A stretch of 64,000 nt of DNA from Capillidium heterosporum (taxonomy: Eukaryota; Entomophthoromycota; Entomophthoromycetes; Entomophthorales; Capillidiaceae): NCBI GenBank assembly GCA_016630905.1, contig WBMQ01000012.1, positions 1 to 64,000 on the forward strand. The letters are read 5' to 3'. The position numbers and the translations under genes are program-made. Below are positions 21,032 to 32,358 of the stretch, in pieces; position 1 is the first letter of the stretch; each line of letters begins with the position of its first letter. The notes under the pieces were generated by a model that searched no databases, was not told the origin of the DNA, and saw only the letters and a program-made list of their open reading frames with translations.

Positions 21032-23434
21032 ATGACTTTTAATAATCTACCAACAGAGAAAACCAAGCTAGTAGAACATATTCAAGATAGTTCGCCTAAG
21101 CCGAATTGGAATGGTTTATCGATGACAGTCGTCAACCCGATTAAATATAACCAAAAGAAGTCAACTCAGATATCTGTGCCTTACTCTTCAGCAGTGACCA
21201 ATAACTTGAACAACGATGCTTGGGATAAAGCAACAGATTTAGAGTTAAATTGTCCACCAGTAGGTGCCAATTTGGTTGAAGACAAACTAAAGGAGTCAAA
21301 GGGTATAGTTTTGAATCGTCCATTAGAGGAGGCAGATTTGGCTGAGGATGATAAAGATGAATTAAAGGGGATAGCTTCGGACTACTTATCTGTAGAAGAT
21401 GACTTGGTTGAGGGTGTTTGTGATAACTTGCCTGAAGTAACTTCCAATTTTCTATCAACAGAATGTATCGATTTGGTTGAGGATACTGAAGACGATCTGT
21501 TAGAAAATCTTCAAGAAATAAATACCTTCTTTACCTCTGAAATTTTAAACTTGGAATTTCAAGAATTAGATGATCTCTATAATTATTTACGGGAGAAAGC
21601 TAAGGAAGAAGGATACATTTTAGTTAGTGGAGGCAGAACGAAGTTAAAGGACAACACAATTACCGGATATACCTTAAAGTGCTCACATTGGAGAATCCAG
21701 TCTTTGAAGCAGCTGAAATCAACAAGCCCACCTACTATTTGTGGATTTAAAATCAACATTGGCCATGGCGGAGGAGGGAAGAGCACGTTTAAAGTCAATA
21801 GGTTTAAGTTAAATCATGACTGTACACCAGTATTAAAAGTAGATCAGATGAGTAGTGCTAAGTTTAGAGGTATACCAGAACACCTAAAGGACGACATTAT
21901 TAAGTACTAGGAGATGACTTTCACTGCAAATGACATTTACAAACTTCTGCAAGTTCCTAAACATAAGATTACTTGGACAAAATCAGATATTCAACGCTTT
22001 ATAACAAAACACTACCAAGAAGAAAATCGAGTGCAATGTGACAAGCTAAAGGAAACTCTTGAAGATTTAAAGACGTTTCAACCTAAGGCTCAATTTGTTT
22101 TCAATGATAATGATGGGCTATTCACTTCATGCTTCTGGGCGACAGAAATGCAAATCGATAACTACAAGAAATTTGGAGATATATTAATATTTGATAGTAC
22201 GTTCAATACTAACAGCCCTACCTTACCTTTCCTTTCGTTTGTTGGTATAAATGAACATGGAAATACAGTTTCATTTGGGTCTGCCTTTGTTATTAATGAA
22301 GGATTGGAAACTGTTGTTGAAGTGCTTTGCTCATTTCTTACTGTCCATAAACTCCCTCCTAAGACAGTATTTACAGATTCTGATGCAAGCTATATTGGTG
22401 CAATTAGAGTCGTTATTCCAAGTAGTTGTCATATTCTTTGTATGTGGCATATTACTTTGAACTTTAAACGGAACCTTGGAAAGCAACTAGACAATAAGTA
22501 AGTTTATCACCAACATTTATGAGATTATCCAAACAAGAAGGATAGTTTAGATGATGAGCTCAACAACCTCTTTAAAAAGTATGATATGAAAGAAAAGGCT
22601 ATCAACTATGTAAGGTCAGTATTTCGTAAAAGGGATAAATTTTGCTACCGTTACCTAGAAGGTGAATTCAGTATGAGGATTACAACTACTCAACGAGTCG
22701 AATCGAACCACAAGCGAAACAAACGTATTTTAGGTAAAAATCCGCGAAATCTGTCATTGGTTGTAAGAAGATTAGTGCAAGGTGACGAAGCTGAACAGGT
22801 GGCATTCAAGAAGGCAATTTCAAAAGTACAAACCCAGCATCCAATGGAGCACCATTTCAATGATGAGGTTTATACTGCGGTAAGTAACTTTGCCTATAGT
22901 ATCTTTGATAGTGAATATTCAAAGTTTCTTAAATGTCGTATTGTTAATGCTACTGCTACTGAGGCTGAGGTTTTAGATGTTGAATCTGGACATACTGAAA
23001 TAGTTAGTAACATTTGCACTTGTTTATTTCGCTCCCAAACAGGCATACCTTGTAGACATGAGATGGCGGCTTATCAACATGTAGAGGAGTTCTCAATTTT
23101 AAATTTAGTTTCTCAGCGTTGGAAAATCAATTATAAATTGGCAGATATCAAGGAAACTGCATTTGATATTACAGATTGGGTTGAAAGTGATATTACCAGT
23201 CATGAAACTAAGTCAGAAGCAGTTAATATAGCAAAGAAGACGTTTTATGATATAATGCAAAGGATGGGTATTGGCCAGGTGAAGGAATTTACCAAACTTA
23301 TAAATGGTTTTGCGGATAAGGAAGCAGCCAGCTTTTTGTTGAATGAGGAGGAAGGACATAATGTTGTAATGCCCAAATGGAATAAATCAAAAGCAAAACG
23401 TACAAATGCTAAGGTTAAGGAAGTTAAGATGTAG
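21032..23434 (+). pseudogene. MULE / FAR1-like transposase with SWIM zinc finger
   Basis: One continuous 801-codon frame from ATG 21032, broken by TAG (21908), TAA (22499) and TGA (22520). Each fits CAG, CAA or TGG changed by a C-to-T/G-to-A transition. Residues 1-180 are acidic with repeated L(V/A)ED motifs. About 190-290 is a FAR1-like DNA-binding region (EEGYILVSGG, YTLKCSHWR). Around 387 is the first catalytic Asp (FDSTFNTNSPTLPFLSFVGI). TVFTDSDASYIGAI and CHILCMWHITLNF follow. Around 660 is a SWIM zinc finger (CTCLFRSQTGIPCRHEM). Family assignment is firm; the gene is dead as read. Confidence 0.88.
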
Positions 23435-24100
23435 TGGATTTAGTAAATATAATAAAGGAATTTTACTTCATATTCTTATATGCTAAGATTTGCTTTTATA
23501 TTTTGCACTCTTATTTATAGAGAAAAGGTGATAATAGATAGTGTACTTGCTTTTATCATTCAACGATTTTATAAAGCAAGTTCTAATAGTTTATAAATTA
23601 TTTATTTTAAAGGTACTTTAAAATAAGATAACATATTAGATAAAGTTTATTATAGTAACGCAAGGTGAGAAGAGTCTTGAATAAATTTAACTTTAAACTC
23701 AATTCAGTCCTTAAGAATGCAAAAGATAGCTAACTCGAGTTGATTACAAGGATCTACGTGAAGGTTATAAGAAAAATGTAGCCATGCCACAGAAGCTCTA
23801 AACTTGTATGATACATTATATATTGGCAGACTAACCAAATTGACCGACGAAGAGGGTACAATAAAGTCAATTACATAAACAAAAAATATCAACACTAATA
23901 CCAGTTTAATAACCGAGGGTATGGTCTCAAAACTGTCAATTTCCTTAGCGGCAAAGACAAGTTTCCTGTATCTGCATTCTCTAGAGCTCATGAACGTAGT
24001 GCTTAATGATAGGGACTCGGTAGCCTTATGTAAATAAAGGGTTGTTAACATTGGTCCAGCAATCATAGACAATGTATACGCTCAGTCATCCTTTAAAAAT
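23435..24100 (-). other. Unrecognised hydrophobic reading frame
   Basis: A minus-strand frame (24072-23704, 122 codons) includes STTFMSSRECRYRKLVFAAK and a hydrophobic segment SVIKLVLVLIFFVYVIDFIV. Sequence upstream (to about 24450) keeps protein-like stretches such as LEFAINYCLELISELFNFAK but with stops. It may be a decayed membrane protein or transcription-factor tail. I cannot assign it. Confidence 0.3.
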
Positions 24101-24675
24101 AAGTAGATTTTTAGGAGTCCTTACTAGCCTTGGTATAATAATGGCAAAGGAACCTACTAGGTTGAAAATGGCTTTGCAAAGTAAGCGATCATCTTAGCAA
24201 AGTTAAATAACTCGGAAATGAGCTCAAGGCAATAATTTATGGCAAATTCTAACGATACAACTTTGTAGGATTAGTACGCGTGGTCTGAATAAATTGATAA
24301 GGAACTGACGATGAATGAAGAAATGGGCACGGAATCCAAGCTGACTTTTCACGATGAAGCATGCGACGATGAGGTGATCTTCCCAGTCTTTAAGGCCTTA
24401 CAGACGGTATTGTACTCATCGGCAGAAGTGTCATCAGGAAAATGAGTTTAGATGAGACTGGTCAAATCTAGTTTAAATGATTAGTAAGATGCAGCTCATC
24501 TTGATTACCTGGTTTACATCTGATCACAGACTAAAAAATGAGAAAAAGATTCATCCGAATTTTTGCAAATCAAATCTAAAATTTTTGATTTCGTTAAACT
24601 TAATTCAAATTTATTGGTTACAAATCTAAATTTAGATTAGACTGTCTTCGTTTTATATATATAAATAGTCTTGGA

Positions 24676-24707
24676 GGGGGTTGCTGGAAATTTGAAAAGC
24701 AACCCCC
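24676..24707. repeat. GC-rich hairpin in AT-rich intergenic DNA
   Basis: GGGGGTTGC (24676-24684) and GCAACCCCC (24699-24707) are perfect 9-bp arms with a 14-nt loop. It stands out against very AT-rich flanks. A related but degenerate sequence with a GCATG-arm hairpin lies at 63370-63390. Other sequence from 24100 to 25030 shows no gene. Confidence 0.5.
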
Positions 24708-25276
24708 ATGCTTTTTGATTTCTCTATATGAAAACATACTTTTGGGAATAGTTTATAAGATTAGACTTAAATAGGAAGGTTTTATCTAAAGACTTCAAAA
24801 AGTGATGGTTAATTTGGCTGTCTATATATGGCCATTTCCAAGCATATCCTATTCCGAAAGTTGAATTTACCTTATAGGGTTTAAATTTTCAGCCTCAAAT
24901 TCCTAAAAGTGGATCGAAGGTGAGACAATTGCTTCAAACTTGGAAACCAAATTTGCAAACAACTTCAAAACTCTTTTTTTTAAAGCTTCAAAACTCATTT
25001 TGAACATTTAAATGAATTTTATTGGACACTTGTAAGAAAAACTAAATCAGTTATAGCTTCGCTTAATAGCCAAAATTCAAGTTTATATCCCGGACTCAGA
25101 CCATCAGTTCGGCATTTACCCTATTAATGCTAGAGATTTCCATTTCCTTTAGCATGGACTAAGTGTCTAATTTAGCATTGACTGTCCCAAATCAACCTCT
25201 GCATTGCTTAAAGTCATTAACGATAATCCAGAAGAATAATATGAATATTTGTACTGAAGATTGTGTAAGTGCTAAC

Positions 25277-25475
25277 TGTAAGGTCCAAGGGGGTGCCGCT
25301 GGATCCAACTAATGATGGTGTCATAATGGGAGCGTATAACATGAGAGGTCGGGACAGTAGAACCAATGCCGACCACAGCATTGGTAATATGAATCACCCA
25401 AAGGAGGTAAGTCCAAAGGGAAGCGAAGAAAGTTTGAACGGAGTGAGCTAAGAGGGTATAGAAGTCGAACCACAT
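25277..25475 (-). CDS. LTR B leader frame (hydrophobic)
   Basis: About 66 codons from ATG 25475, open to the LTR end: MWFDFYTLLAHSVQTFFASL, then WTYLLWVIHITNAVVGIGST and SHYDTIISWIQRHPLGPY. Two hydrophobic segments. The same frame is open at 37584-37782 and 48644-48842-type copies with mostly conservative differences. In a full element it would continue into the internal region. Here it ends just beyond the solo LTR. Function is inferred only from family D. Confidence 0.55.
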
Positions 25476-25976
25476 ATTCGCACGATCTAATAACTAAAAG
25501 GCTGACCAGGAACAATACTTTATTCGTAGACGAAACAGAATCAGGCTGTCAGAGACAGCTATGGCAAGGGAAACAGATCAGGCTGTCGCAACAGCTATAG
25601 TTGATGGTTGAGATCAAGAGGTGAGTAACAGCTATTTAGAAAATAGTGAGGTGGAACGTTGTCAAGATACCAGCCTTCAATGGCATTCCAAGGGTTTAAA
25701 TACCCTTTCGGTATCTTGGAAATACTTGCTGAATATCCGAATCCCGATATCAAAATGCTATGCTGGTAATAGCTGGGGTTCCTAACTTATAGCCGAGATT
25801 ACGAATATGGAAAATCGTCAAGAATATCTAATAAATAGAACAGATTTCTGTTCGAAACTAGATATAAATGGAAAGTAGAAAATCGAAGATTGGTAAGAGA
25901 AAGAAAATAGTATAGTGTGCAAAGAAAATTGGTCGATGACCTTAGATTAGGAATTGTAACAACCAGGGTTGTTACA
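25277..25976 (-). mobile_element. Solo LTR, family B, nested in LTR D
   Basis: 700 bp with a perfect TSD CTAAC (25272-25276 and 25977-25981). Sense is minus: dyad tip at 25955-25976, TATTTAAACCC near 25690, ATAAAG poly(A) signal near 25520, and leader frame MWFDFYTLLAHS from 25475 to the LTR end (PLGPY). Confidence 0.95.
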
Positions 25977-26502
25977 CTAACCACCAGTATCTAAAGTACC
26001 AACTACTAAAGACAAGTAGCCTATATAAGGTACATGGTGACCTTAGTAATACGTTAAGTCATTGTTAAATAAATGTCATGAATCATTTGATACTTTCTTT
26101 TGCTATTGATATAGTATTGATCAGTGTCAATAGTACAATTGTGAACCGAGAGTTAGCATCCCTCTAAGCTAGAAAGTTGCTCTGACCTAAACCGAACTGA
26201 ATCAAACCCTGGGACTCAATCTAACCAATGAACCTAATGACGCTCCTTAGCTTCATGGCTATAGTTATGGTATTCCTATCTACCTACCACCTCTGGATCA
26301 AGCTTCCTCTTTATATAGCCTTATCATTAACCTCTTTAACCTTTATGGGGCACTGGTTACCGCTGCCTCTTGGCTAACCCCAGTTGGTAAGCGTTCCTTG
26401 TGGACGTTTCCCAGCAATAAATAAGCTTAATATAGTAGTATAAGATATATAGGTTTTGGAAATTATATTAAAAAATATTCTAAAACTGTATATGTGTATA
26501 CT

Positions 26503-27482
26503 TTACTGTTTATCGAAAATAAACCTCACTATATTTTCCTTTAAAGAACATATGATCAACTTAAGTTGGTTAGCTATACCTGTATGTAGAGTAAACAGGT
26601 ACAAAGGATTTAGGACTGAAATTAGAAGGACGAGGACGATGGAGAACGATGAAACAGCCTTATCCATCTTATACTCCCCATCAGTCGTATAGAACATTAC
26701 TGGATCATATAGAAAAATAACAATAATTGGTATAGCTAAGGTTAGGTACACAGCTACCAATATCAAAGCACGTACTAAATAGCCACCATTTGATGAATAT
26801 GATATATCACCACTGTCATCTATGCCTGATCTGATCATCCTAGTACTGGAGTTGGAAGGACTTTTGATATTTTTGTTGGTAGCTGATAAGGAAATGTCTG
26901 AGCTAGCCAATTTAACTTCCCTTTGGGTCAATGTAAGTCGCCTATGTAGCAGTAGACTATCACAGCAGTGTGAGATATAAGCATGGTTACCAAGACAAAA
27001 TACCATAGCATTCCAAAGATGTTGGTCTCATAGCTGACCATACACATAGAGTTGTTCGTTGCAATACAGAAACTCATGTTTATGGCAGCTAAAGTTGCAA
27101 AGATGAACCCAACTACAAAATCAACCACGATGATCATATAAAAAACTTTGACGTACCTTTTCAACGCCAATATGGCTATCATACCAGTTGTCAAGTAGGG
27201 TACCATGGTCTGAATGAATCCAAATATCTGACAGTTGGGATAAATGTTGTCGAGGATTTGTAGATTGAAGTCTCGGTAGGCGATGTTCTGAATCAATACC
27301 TTTAAAGGTCCTATCAAGTCGTAAGCAGTTGCCAAAAGTAATATAATTATGCTTAAGGACATACCATTTCTTGTCTTCAAGCTTAAGATTGTAATTAAAG
27401 CTATGACATTGAGTAGTATACTAGCTACAGCAACAATGATCGAAAATATCTCTATGTGGATATTGGTATCACTATTTGGCAT
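26503..27482 (-). pseudogene. Seven-transmembrane receptor, frameshifted
   Basis: Starts at ATG 27482 (MPNSDTNIHIEIF). Hydrophobic segments: IFSIIVAVASILLNVIALITIL (TM1), MSLSIIILLLATAYDLIGP (TM2), a segment ending AILALKRYVKVF where ALKRY resembles the class A D/E-R-Y motif, FVVGFIFATLAAINMS, then MLWYFVLVTMLISHTAVIVY. After HTAVIVYCYI near 26930 the frame must shift by one base to continue RRLTLTQREVK, a Ser/Asn-rich loop, ALILVAVYLTLAIPIIVIFL and SIVLVLLISVLNPLYLFTL, where NPLY resembles the TM7 NPxxY motif. It is therefore a rhodopsin-like receptor with one frameshift: pseudogene or sequence error. LTRs lie 87 bp beyond its stop and 105 bp before its ATG. Confidence 0.72.
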
Positions 27483-27587
27483 TGTAAAAGTGTTTAAAAA
27501 CAAAGGCAATAAACTTTGTAGATACCTAAAACTTATATTATTTAGTATAACGATTATTTGATCCTTTAGTTCCTACCACCTAAATTC

Positions 27588-28202
27588 TGTAACAACCCTG
27601 GTTGCTACAATCCTTACTACTAGGCCATAAACCTGTCCCGCTTATTTGTTTTCTTTTTACTACTGTGTTACCAGTATTTTCCCTATCAATATCCAAACTA
27701 GTAATCATTTTTGGTTACAAATCTGTCCTGCTCCATAAAGCTCAATTGATTACCCTGAATTCTGCTCTCACACAAATATGAAAATGGATAAACTTGCGCC
27801 TAAATTAGCAATTGTAAAGCACCAGAAGTATCTAAACCCTCTGACTGCTACCAAAAGCCTTCATATCGATAATGACCCACCTAGCTACTCATAGCTGTTA
27901 CTTACTCTCTTAGCCATAGCTATTCTGACAGCTTAATTCTGTTCCTAGTCTATGAATAAAGTCTTGTTCCTAGTAAGTCTTTTAGTTATTGGGTAGTGTG
28001 AATATGTGGTCCGAATTCTCTGCCCTCTCAGCTTATTCCTTCCTGACTTTCTTCACTTCCCTTTGGACTCACCTCCTTTGGGTGATTCATATTACCAATA
28101 CAGTGGTCGGCATTGGTTCTACTGCTCCGACCTATCCTACCATACACTCCCATTATGACACCATCATTAGTTGAATCAAACGGCACCTCTCTAGACCTTA
28201 CA
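27588..28202 (+). mobile_element. LTR family B, diverged, no TSD
   Basis: About 615 bp, TGTAACAACCC...AGACCTTACA. The leader frame starts ATGTGGTCCGAATTC (28000) and is open for most of its length, then TGA where Trp is expected (ISW). Flanks AATTC and CCTGG differ. It sits immediately upstream of the receptor ATG, in the opposite direction. No gene is seen from 28203 to 28745. Confidence 0.85.
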
Positions 28203-28745
28203 CCTGGGAGGTATTAGTTTTGGATAATATTTTTGAGAACTTATAGCTCCTAGTCATATTACCACTTTTCTGAAACTAGGGGGTGACTTTTTATAGGTGA
28301 GCTTATAGAAAGGCACTCATATTTACTAAACCAAGTAGCAAACTAATAGCCAAAAGAAAAATTCAACTACTCAGCCGTCTGCCTTTGAAAGTAAATATTT
28401 CATCTCCCTAGTACCCACAATCTTAAATATCGTCTATTAGTGATAAGAGCACTGTTAGCCACACTTTTAAAACACCTATATTAGAAACTTCACTTTGATT
28501 TCCATAACCTCTCAGCTTTCTACCATTTGAACGTGAAGTGTACCGCTCAACTACACATGAAGGTAAGCCTATATTTATCATTGCGCTAGTTCCTCCAAGT
28601 TGTACTATCCATTTTCGATAGCTTTTAATCCTATTTTAGTGCTAATTACCAGAAATTGGCAATTTGTATCAGTAGCTTAGTTTTACTTGAAAAAGTTTAG
28701 AAAGGAACTCACAATTGTAATGAAACCTTGAGTAGCTATTAAAGG

Positions 28746-29693
28746 ATGGGCATTTGGATAGTAGTCCTTGAAACTTTACCGTTTCTTTTACCTCAACTTT
28801 TTACGGCAGTAAATGAATATTTAAAAAAACAGATGGTTATAAATCAGTTAGGATGTGGCCCTACCTCAGTCAAATTCATCAACACAGTAACAACTTTAGC
28901 TATAGTGGATATTATGGAAACAACTGAATCCTCATTTTGCTTCGTAACCAACCTATTACAAACTTTGCAATCAAATATATCGGAAAATATTTATACAAAA
29001 CAAAGCTATACGAACTTAAGCCTACCTAAGGAGTACCTATTCCTTATTAAGAAGCTCGATATGTGTAGCAAGAAGTTGGATGGAAATCGAAATCAAAGCA
29101 GCATAATGAATTGTAGGAAAGAATTCCACTTGAGTAGCACCGAAATTATGGATAGTAACTTCAACACATCACCCAGATACGTCAAGACAGGTCCAACCAT
29201 ACTCAACCTATCGACATCATCTACGAACTCTAATAGCATCTCCAAGTACAGCATTTTCAGCTACTATAGCTTTGGCAATAGTTTTTATAATCGCAGCATC
29301 ATGTCCATTGACAAAAAATTAGTTTTGAAGGAAGGCTGGTTATATAAAAGCAACTCCAGTTTAAACTTGCTTTCGACCAAGTTGAACTTCAAACTCTTTT
29401 ATTTTATACTGACCTGCAGCCACTTGTTCCTATTTACTAGTGATAAACCTAGTTCTATGACCTACAGGTTCTACAAGCTCAGCTTACTGTCAAGGCTCGA
29501 AACGGTAAACCTGGATAGTAACAACTACATCGCTACCAATAAAGTTGACGATACTTTGAAGCGAGATAGGTGTGCCATCAAATTGACATTCAAGAACAAG
29601 TTTAATTCTATCTATATAAGATGTGATCACTTTTCTGAGTTGAAGAATTTGGCCGCTATATTGAAAGCATCAGTCAATCCTAGCAGTATATAG
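28746..29693 (+). CDS. PH-domain protein
   Basis: 315 codons from ATG to TAG, no stops. The C-terminal third (about residues 195-312) reads as a pleckstrin-homology fold: LVLKEGWLYKSNSSL, then KLFYFILTCSHLFLFTSDK, YKLSLLSRLETVNL, CAIKLTFKNKFNSIYIRC and a final helix SELKNLAAILKAS, which lacks the usual helix Trp. The N-terminal part starts hydrophobic (WIVVLETLPFLLPQLFTAV), is helical, and is not recognised. The middle is Ser/Asn rich. It could be the tail of a GEF-type signalling protein, but no DH or Sec7 domain is visible. Probably binds membranes through the PH domain. Confidence 0.65.
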   Translation: MGIWIVVLETLPFLLPQLFTAVNEYLKKQMVINQLGCGPTSVKFINTVTTLAIVDIMETTESSFCFVTNLLQTLQSNISENIYTKQSYTNLSLPKEYLFLIKKLDMCSKKLDGNRNQSSIMNCRKEFHLSSTEIMDSNFNTSPRYVKTGPTILNLSTSSTNSNSISKYSIFSYYSFGNSFYNRSIMSIDKKLVLKEGWLYKSNSSLNLLSTKLNFKLFYFILTCSHLFLFTSDKPSSMTYRFYKLSLLSRLETVNLDSNNYIATNKVDDTLKRDRCAIKLTFKNKFNSIYIRCDHFSELKNLAAILKASVNPSSI

Positions 29694-30152
29694 CAGTAGG
29701 CATTCTTGAGAAATTTGCAAATAAAAAAGCAATATATTTTATATACAGCATGGTTTATTATACTCTATTACTTTATTTATTTACTATGATATAATTTTAA
29801 AAGTTCAGCTTTTGCTGCTTATTCTAGACCTTATGTAAAAGTTTGAACTAAGATAGCTTCAAGCTTTTCTCATTTTAAAGCTGATATTGTCTAGTTTCTG
29901 GACCTTTAATATTAAAAAGCACATAAGTTATATATTTTTAAACACATTAAGTGCTAAATATCAATTTTTTAACAAACTAATTCGGATTAATGACTAAAAT
30001 TCAAATAAAATATACATATTAAATACAATTTATCATAAACAAATTTACCTTAACAAATATAGCTATATGTTCTTTTGAAACGCTAAATTTTTACCAAAAA
30101 GGGTTCTTGAAAATAGGAGATATACCTAAAATCAATTTAAAAATATGACCGG

Positions 30153-31283
30153 TTATTGTTGGACGCATTGAGCACCCTCCTGCTGTTGTATATCCTTGTC
30201 ATCAAACTGTTCGTACATGCCATTGGCCCTAGCAAACTGGCTAGGGTTAATGTTGGAGAAGACAACCTCTTTGGAGCTGGGACTGAGTTTGAGTAGGAGG
30301 TCAACTGGGGGTAGGAAGGAAGTAAGCTGAGCCAATCCTTGGGCTGGCAACTAGTTGATGGGTGAGAACGCCACTTTGAATTTAATGTACAGGTTCCCGC
30401 GGCTCATTTCCTGATAAGTGGGCATATCTTTCCCTTCAATACATTTTATTTCACCTATTTGAAAGTTAAGCGAAAATAGACAATCAAAAATTTACTTGAA
30501 GTGATAACTTCTCCAGTAATTATAGTAACTACAAAATCATGTCCATCAGATGACGAATTACGAACTACAAAATTTCCACTAGTTGGAGCGGTGACCAGTT
30601 TAATGCTGATACTAATGTGTAAGTTTTTACCCTTACACATAAAATTTTCATAGGGTTTCTGTTTTAACAAAATGGCTATGAACCCAGGAACCGTACCTAG
30701 TAGATGGTCACCCATGTTCTCAAAATAAATTTGCTTGTTAGACTTCATACCCGGTTGGATGACAATTTCTAATTGTTTATCTATAATAATCAACTTATTC
30801 CTCTTATAGTTCTTGCACCATCCCATTTTTTTCATAAACTCACCTTCACTGTTGCAAGCTTGATATGGCAGCTGCACTTGCTGGACGAGTGGACCCATCT
30901 GAAGGTACTCCACTTTGATATTGCGGCCTTGGCACCGACCGCAGATTTGAGTTGAACTAGCTTGACCACCGCAACTGTCGCAGTTCGTAAAAACCGACCG
31001 CATTTGCACGGATATTTAGATGACTTTGCTAGTGTACAAATTATTCAAAATTACTAAAAACTGATGGCTAATATTTCTACTTTTGAAAAGTCCCAAAGGT
31101 TAGCGTTGCTAATCTCCACCAAAAATATGAGAGAGCAAGTCTTCTGGGTTTATATCCATATCTCCTTCCCTATTCAGCCCATCTTTACCCAACCAGTTAT
31201 AGATATTCTGCTTCTGGGGATCACTCGGTACTTCATAAGCATGAGATTTCTTTAAATTTATCTCCGGCTTCTGGATTTTGGAG
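30153..31283 (-). pseudogene. YDJ1/DNAJA-type Hsp40, decayed
   Basis: Reads right to left. The end of a J domain (NPEAGDKFKEIS near 31250, then after a one-base shift HAYEVPSDPQKQ) is followed by a G/F-like stretch ending NPEDLLSHIFGG. Next come a type I zinc finger region (CDSC, CGRC, QMGPLVQQVQLP), where the third repeat reads YQAC and the fourth CKNY, each missing a Cys, and the client-binding part (MGDHLLGTVPGFIAILLKQK). A 41-nt intron (30495-30455, GTAAAT...AATAG) restores TSS-EIKCIEGKDMPTY. A TAG follows at SPIN, then LTSFLPP and a C-terminal CVQQ, a farnesylation-type CaaX box as in YDJ1 proteins. The first J-domain helices and HPD are not found. Confidently a DnaJ relic. Confidence 0.85.
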
Positions 31284-31620
31284 CTAATAATAAAGTAAAT
31301 TTAACATGTAAATTGAAAGAGTCGTCATTTTAAGAACAGTTTTTCGCACAAAATGGTTATTTTTTAAAATCTTCATTCTAGTAGAACAATTTTCAGCATA
31401 GATTTGGAATAAGTTAAATGAGCTTAGAATTCTACCAATTTATTAATAGTGACAGACTGCAGATATGTGAGTATATTTTTGCAGTTTTACCATGCTATTT
31501 TATGCCATAGTTCGATATGCAAGTAACAAATAGAGTAAAGTTTTGGCATTCTTATGGCGAATTTTATTTAATAGATGCAAGTAAAGAGGGTATTGGAAAA
31601 ATATATTACCAATTAACTAA

Positions 31621-32358
31621 TTTCAACTTAGCTTTCTAGCTAAGTTGGGTATTGAATATTAGACTATTTTATTTTTCGGAGGTAACCCCAATTTTACTAC
31701 CACCCGACAATATGTTTTGGATTATACGTTCACTTATCCGTTTCCTGCGCTTTAAAAACGTCTCCCATTCATTAGTCATTATCCTAATCAATGACTAGGG
31801 CGCTTAAGGTACCTAAGTCCGATTTCCCATTAAGGATGCTGGCTTGGTTTAGACTCGATGAAGGATTCTTCGATTGTTGGTCTGCAGAAAAGTGAGTCCA
31901 AAATGCTGGAGTGGACAATTGCAAGCGGAACACAGACCTTCCATTTCATCAGAAAAGAACTTGCAAACTTCCAAGCTAGGCCTTGTTCCAAAGCGACAGT
32001 ATATATAGCAGAGAAAGAGGAGAGAAGAAAAAAAGAAAAAGAAAGAGAAAGAGGAAAGAGAGTTCCTGAATCAGTTTATCAGAGTTGTTTGAGGCCTTTC
32101 CTTTGAGTTCACCCTAATTGTAGGTTTAAGTTTAGGTTAGTTTAATTAAACGTTTGAAGATTCCTAGCCAAGGGTTTTGCAGGAGTAGGGTGTTTATATT
32201 ATAATTAGCTGTAAGGTAATCGCCGCATCTATATTAGTCAGCCCACAACACAATACATATGTCGCGTCCCCTGCTAAAGGACTCACCAAGTTCGGCCGAA
32301 CCCACTTGACTGGAAGTTCAAGCCAGTCGCCAGACACGGCGAGATCGACTAGCCAACA
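31621..32358 (+). mobile_element. LTR family A, old copy
   Basis: 738 bp. The first base pair of the tip is changed (TTTCAACTTAGC). It ends CTAGCCAACA. Flanks ACTAA/AGAGA do not match. It carries a short purine tract at 32010-32060, and the U5 frame is broken (CCCCTGCTAAAGG instead of ATGCCGAAGG). No gene is visible from 32359 to 33090 except promoter-like sequence. Confidence 0.85.

Larger units (their letters stand above)
25031..26416 (+). mobile_element. LTR family D, split by LTR B
   Basis: Starts TGTAAGAAAAACT and ends GACGTTTCCCAGCA. About 681 bp without the nested B LTR and its duplicated CTAAC. The family ATG is kept at 26227 (ATGAACCTAATGACGCTCC), but a deletion shifts the leader frame. 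Flanks ACACT/ATAAA do not match. The LTR ends 87 bp from the stop codon of the receptor gene on the opposite strand. Confidence 0.85.

Noticed and set aside
22497-22540. Intron with GTAAGT donor in the MULE at 21032
   Set aside because: No acceptor at a plausible distance, and the coding frame continues through the interval with protein-like sequence, so two point mutations are simpler.
24676-24707. Rho-independent terminator
   Set aside because: The DNA is fungal, the hairpin is not followed by a T-run, and no gene ends there.
25272-25981. Reading LTR B as starting TGTAAGGTCC (plus sense)
   Set aside because: Both ends look like TG...CA, but the poly(A) signal, TATTTAAA box and leader frame all run on the other strand.
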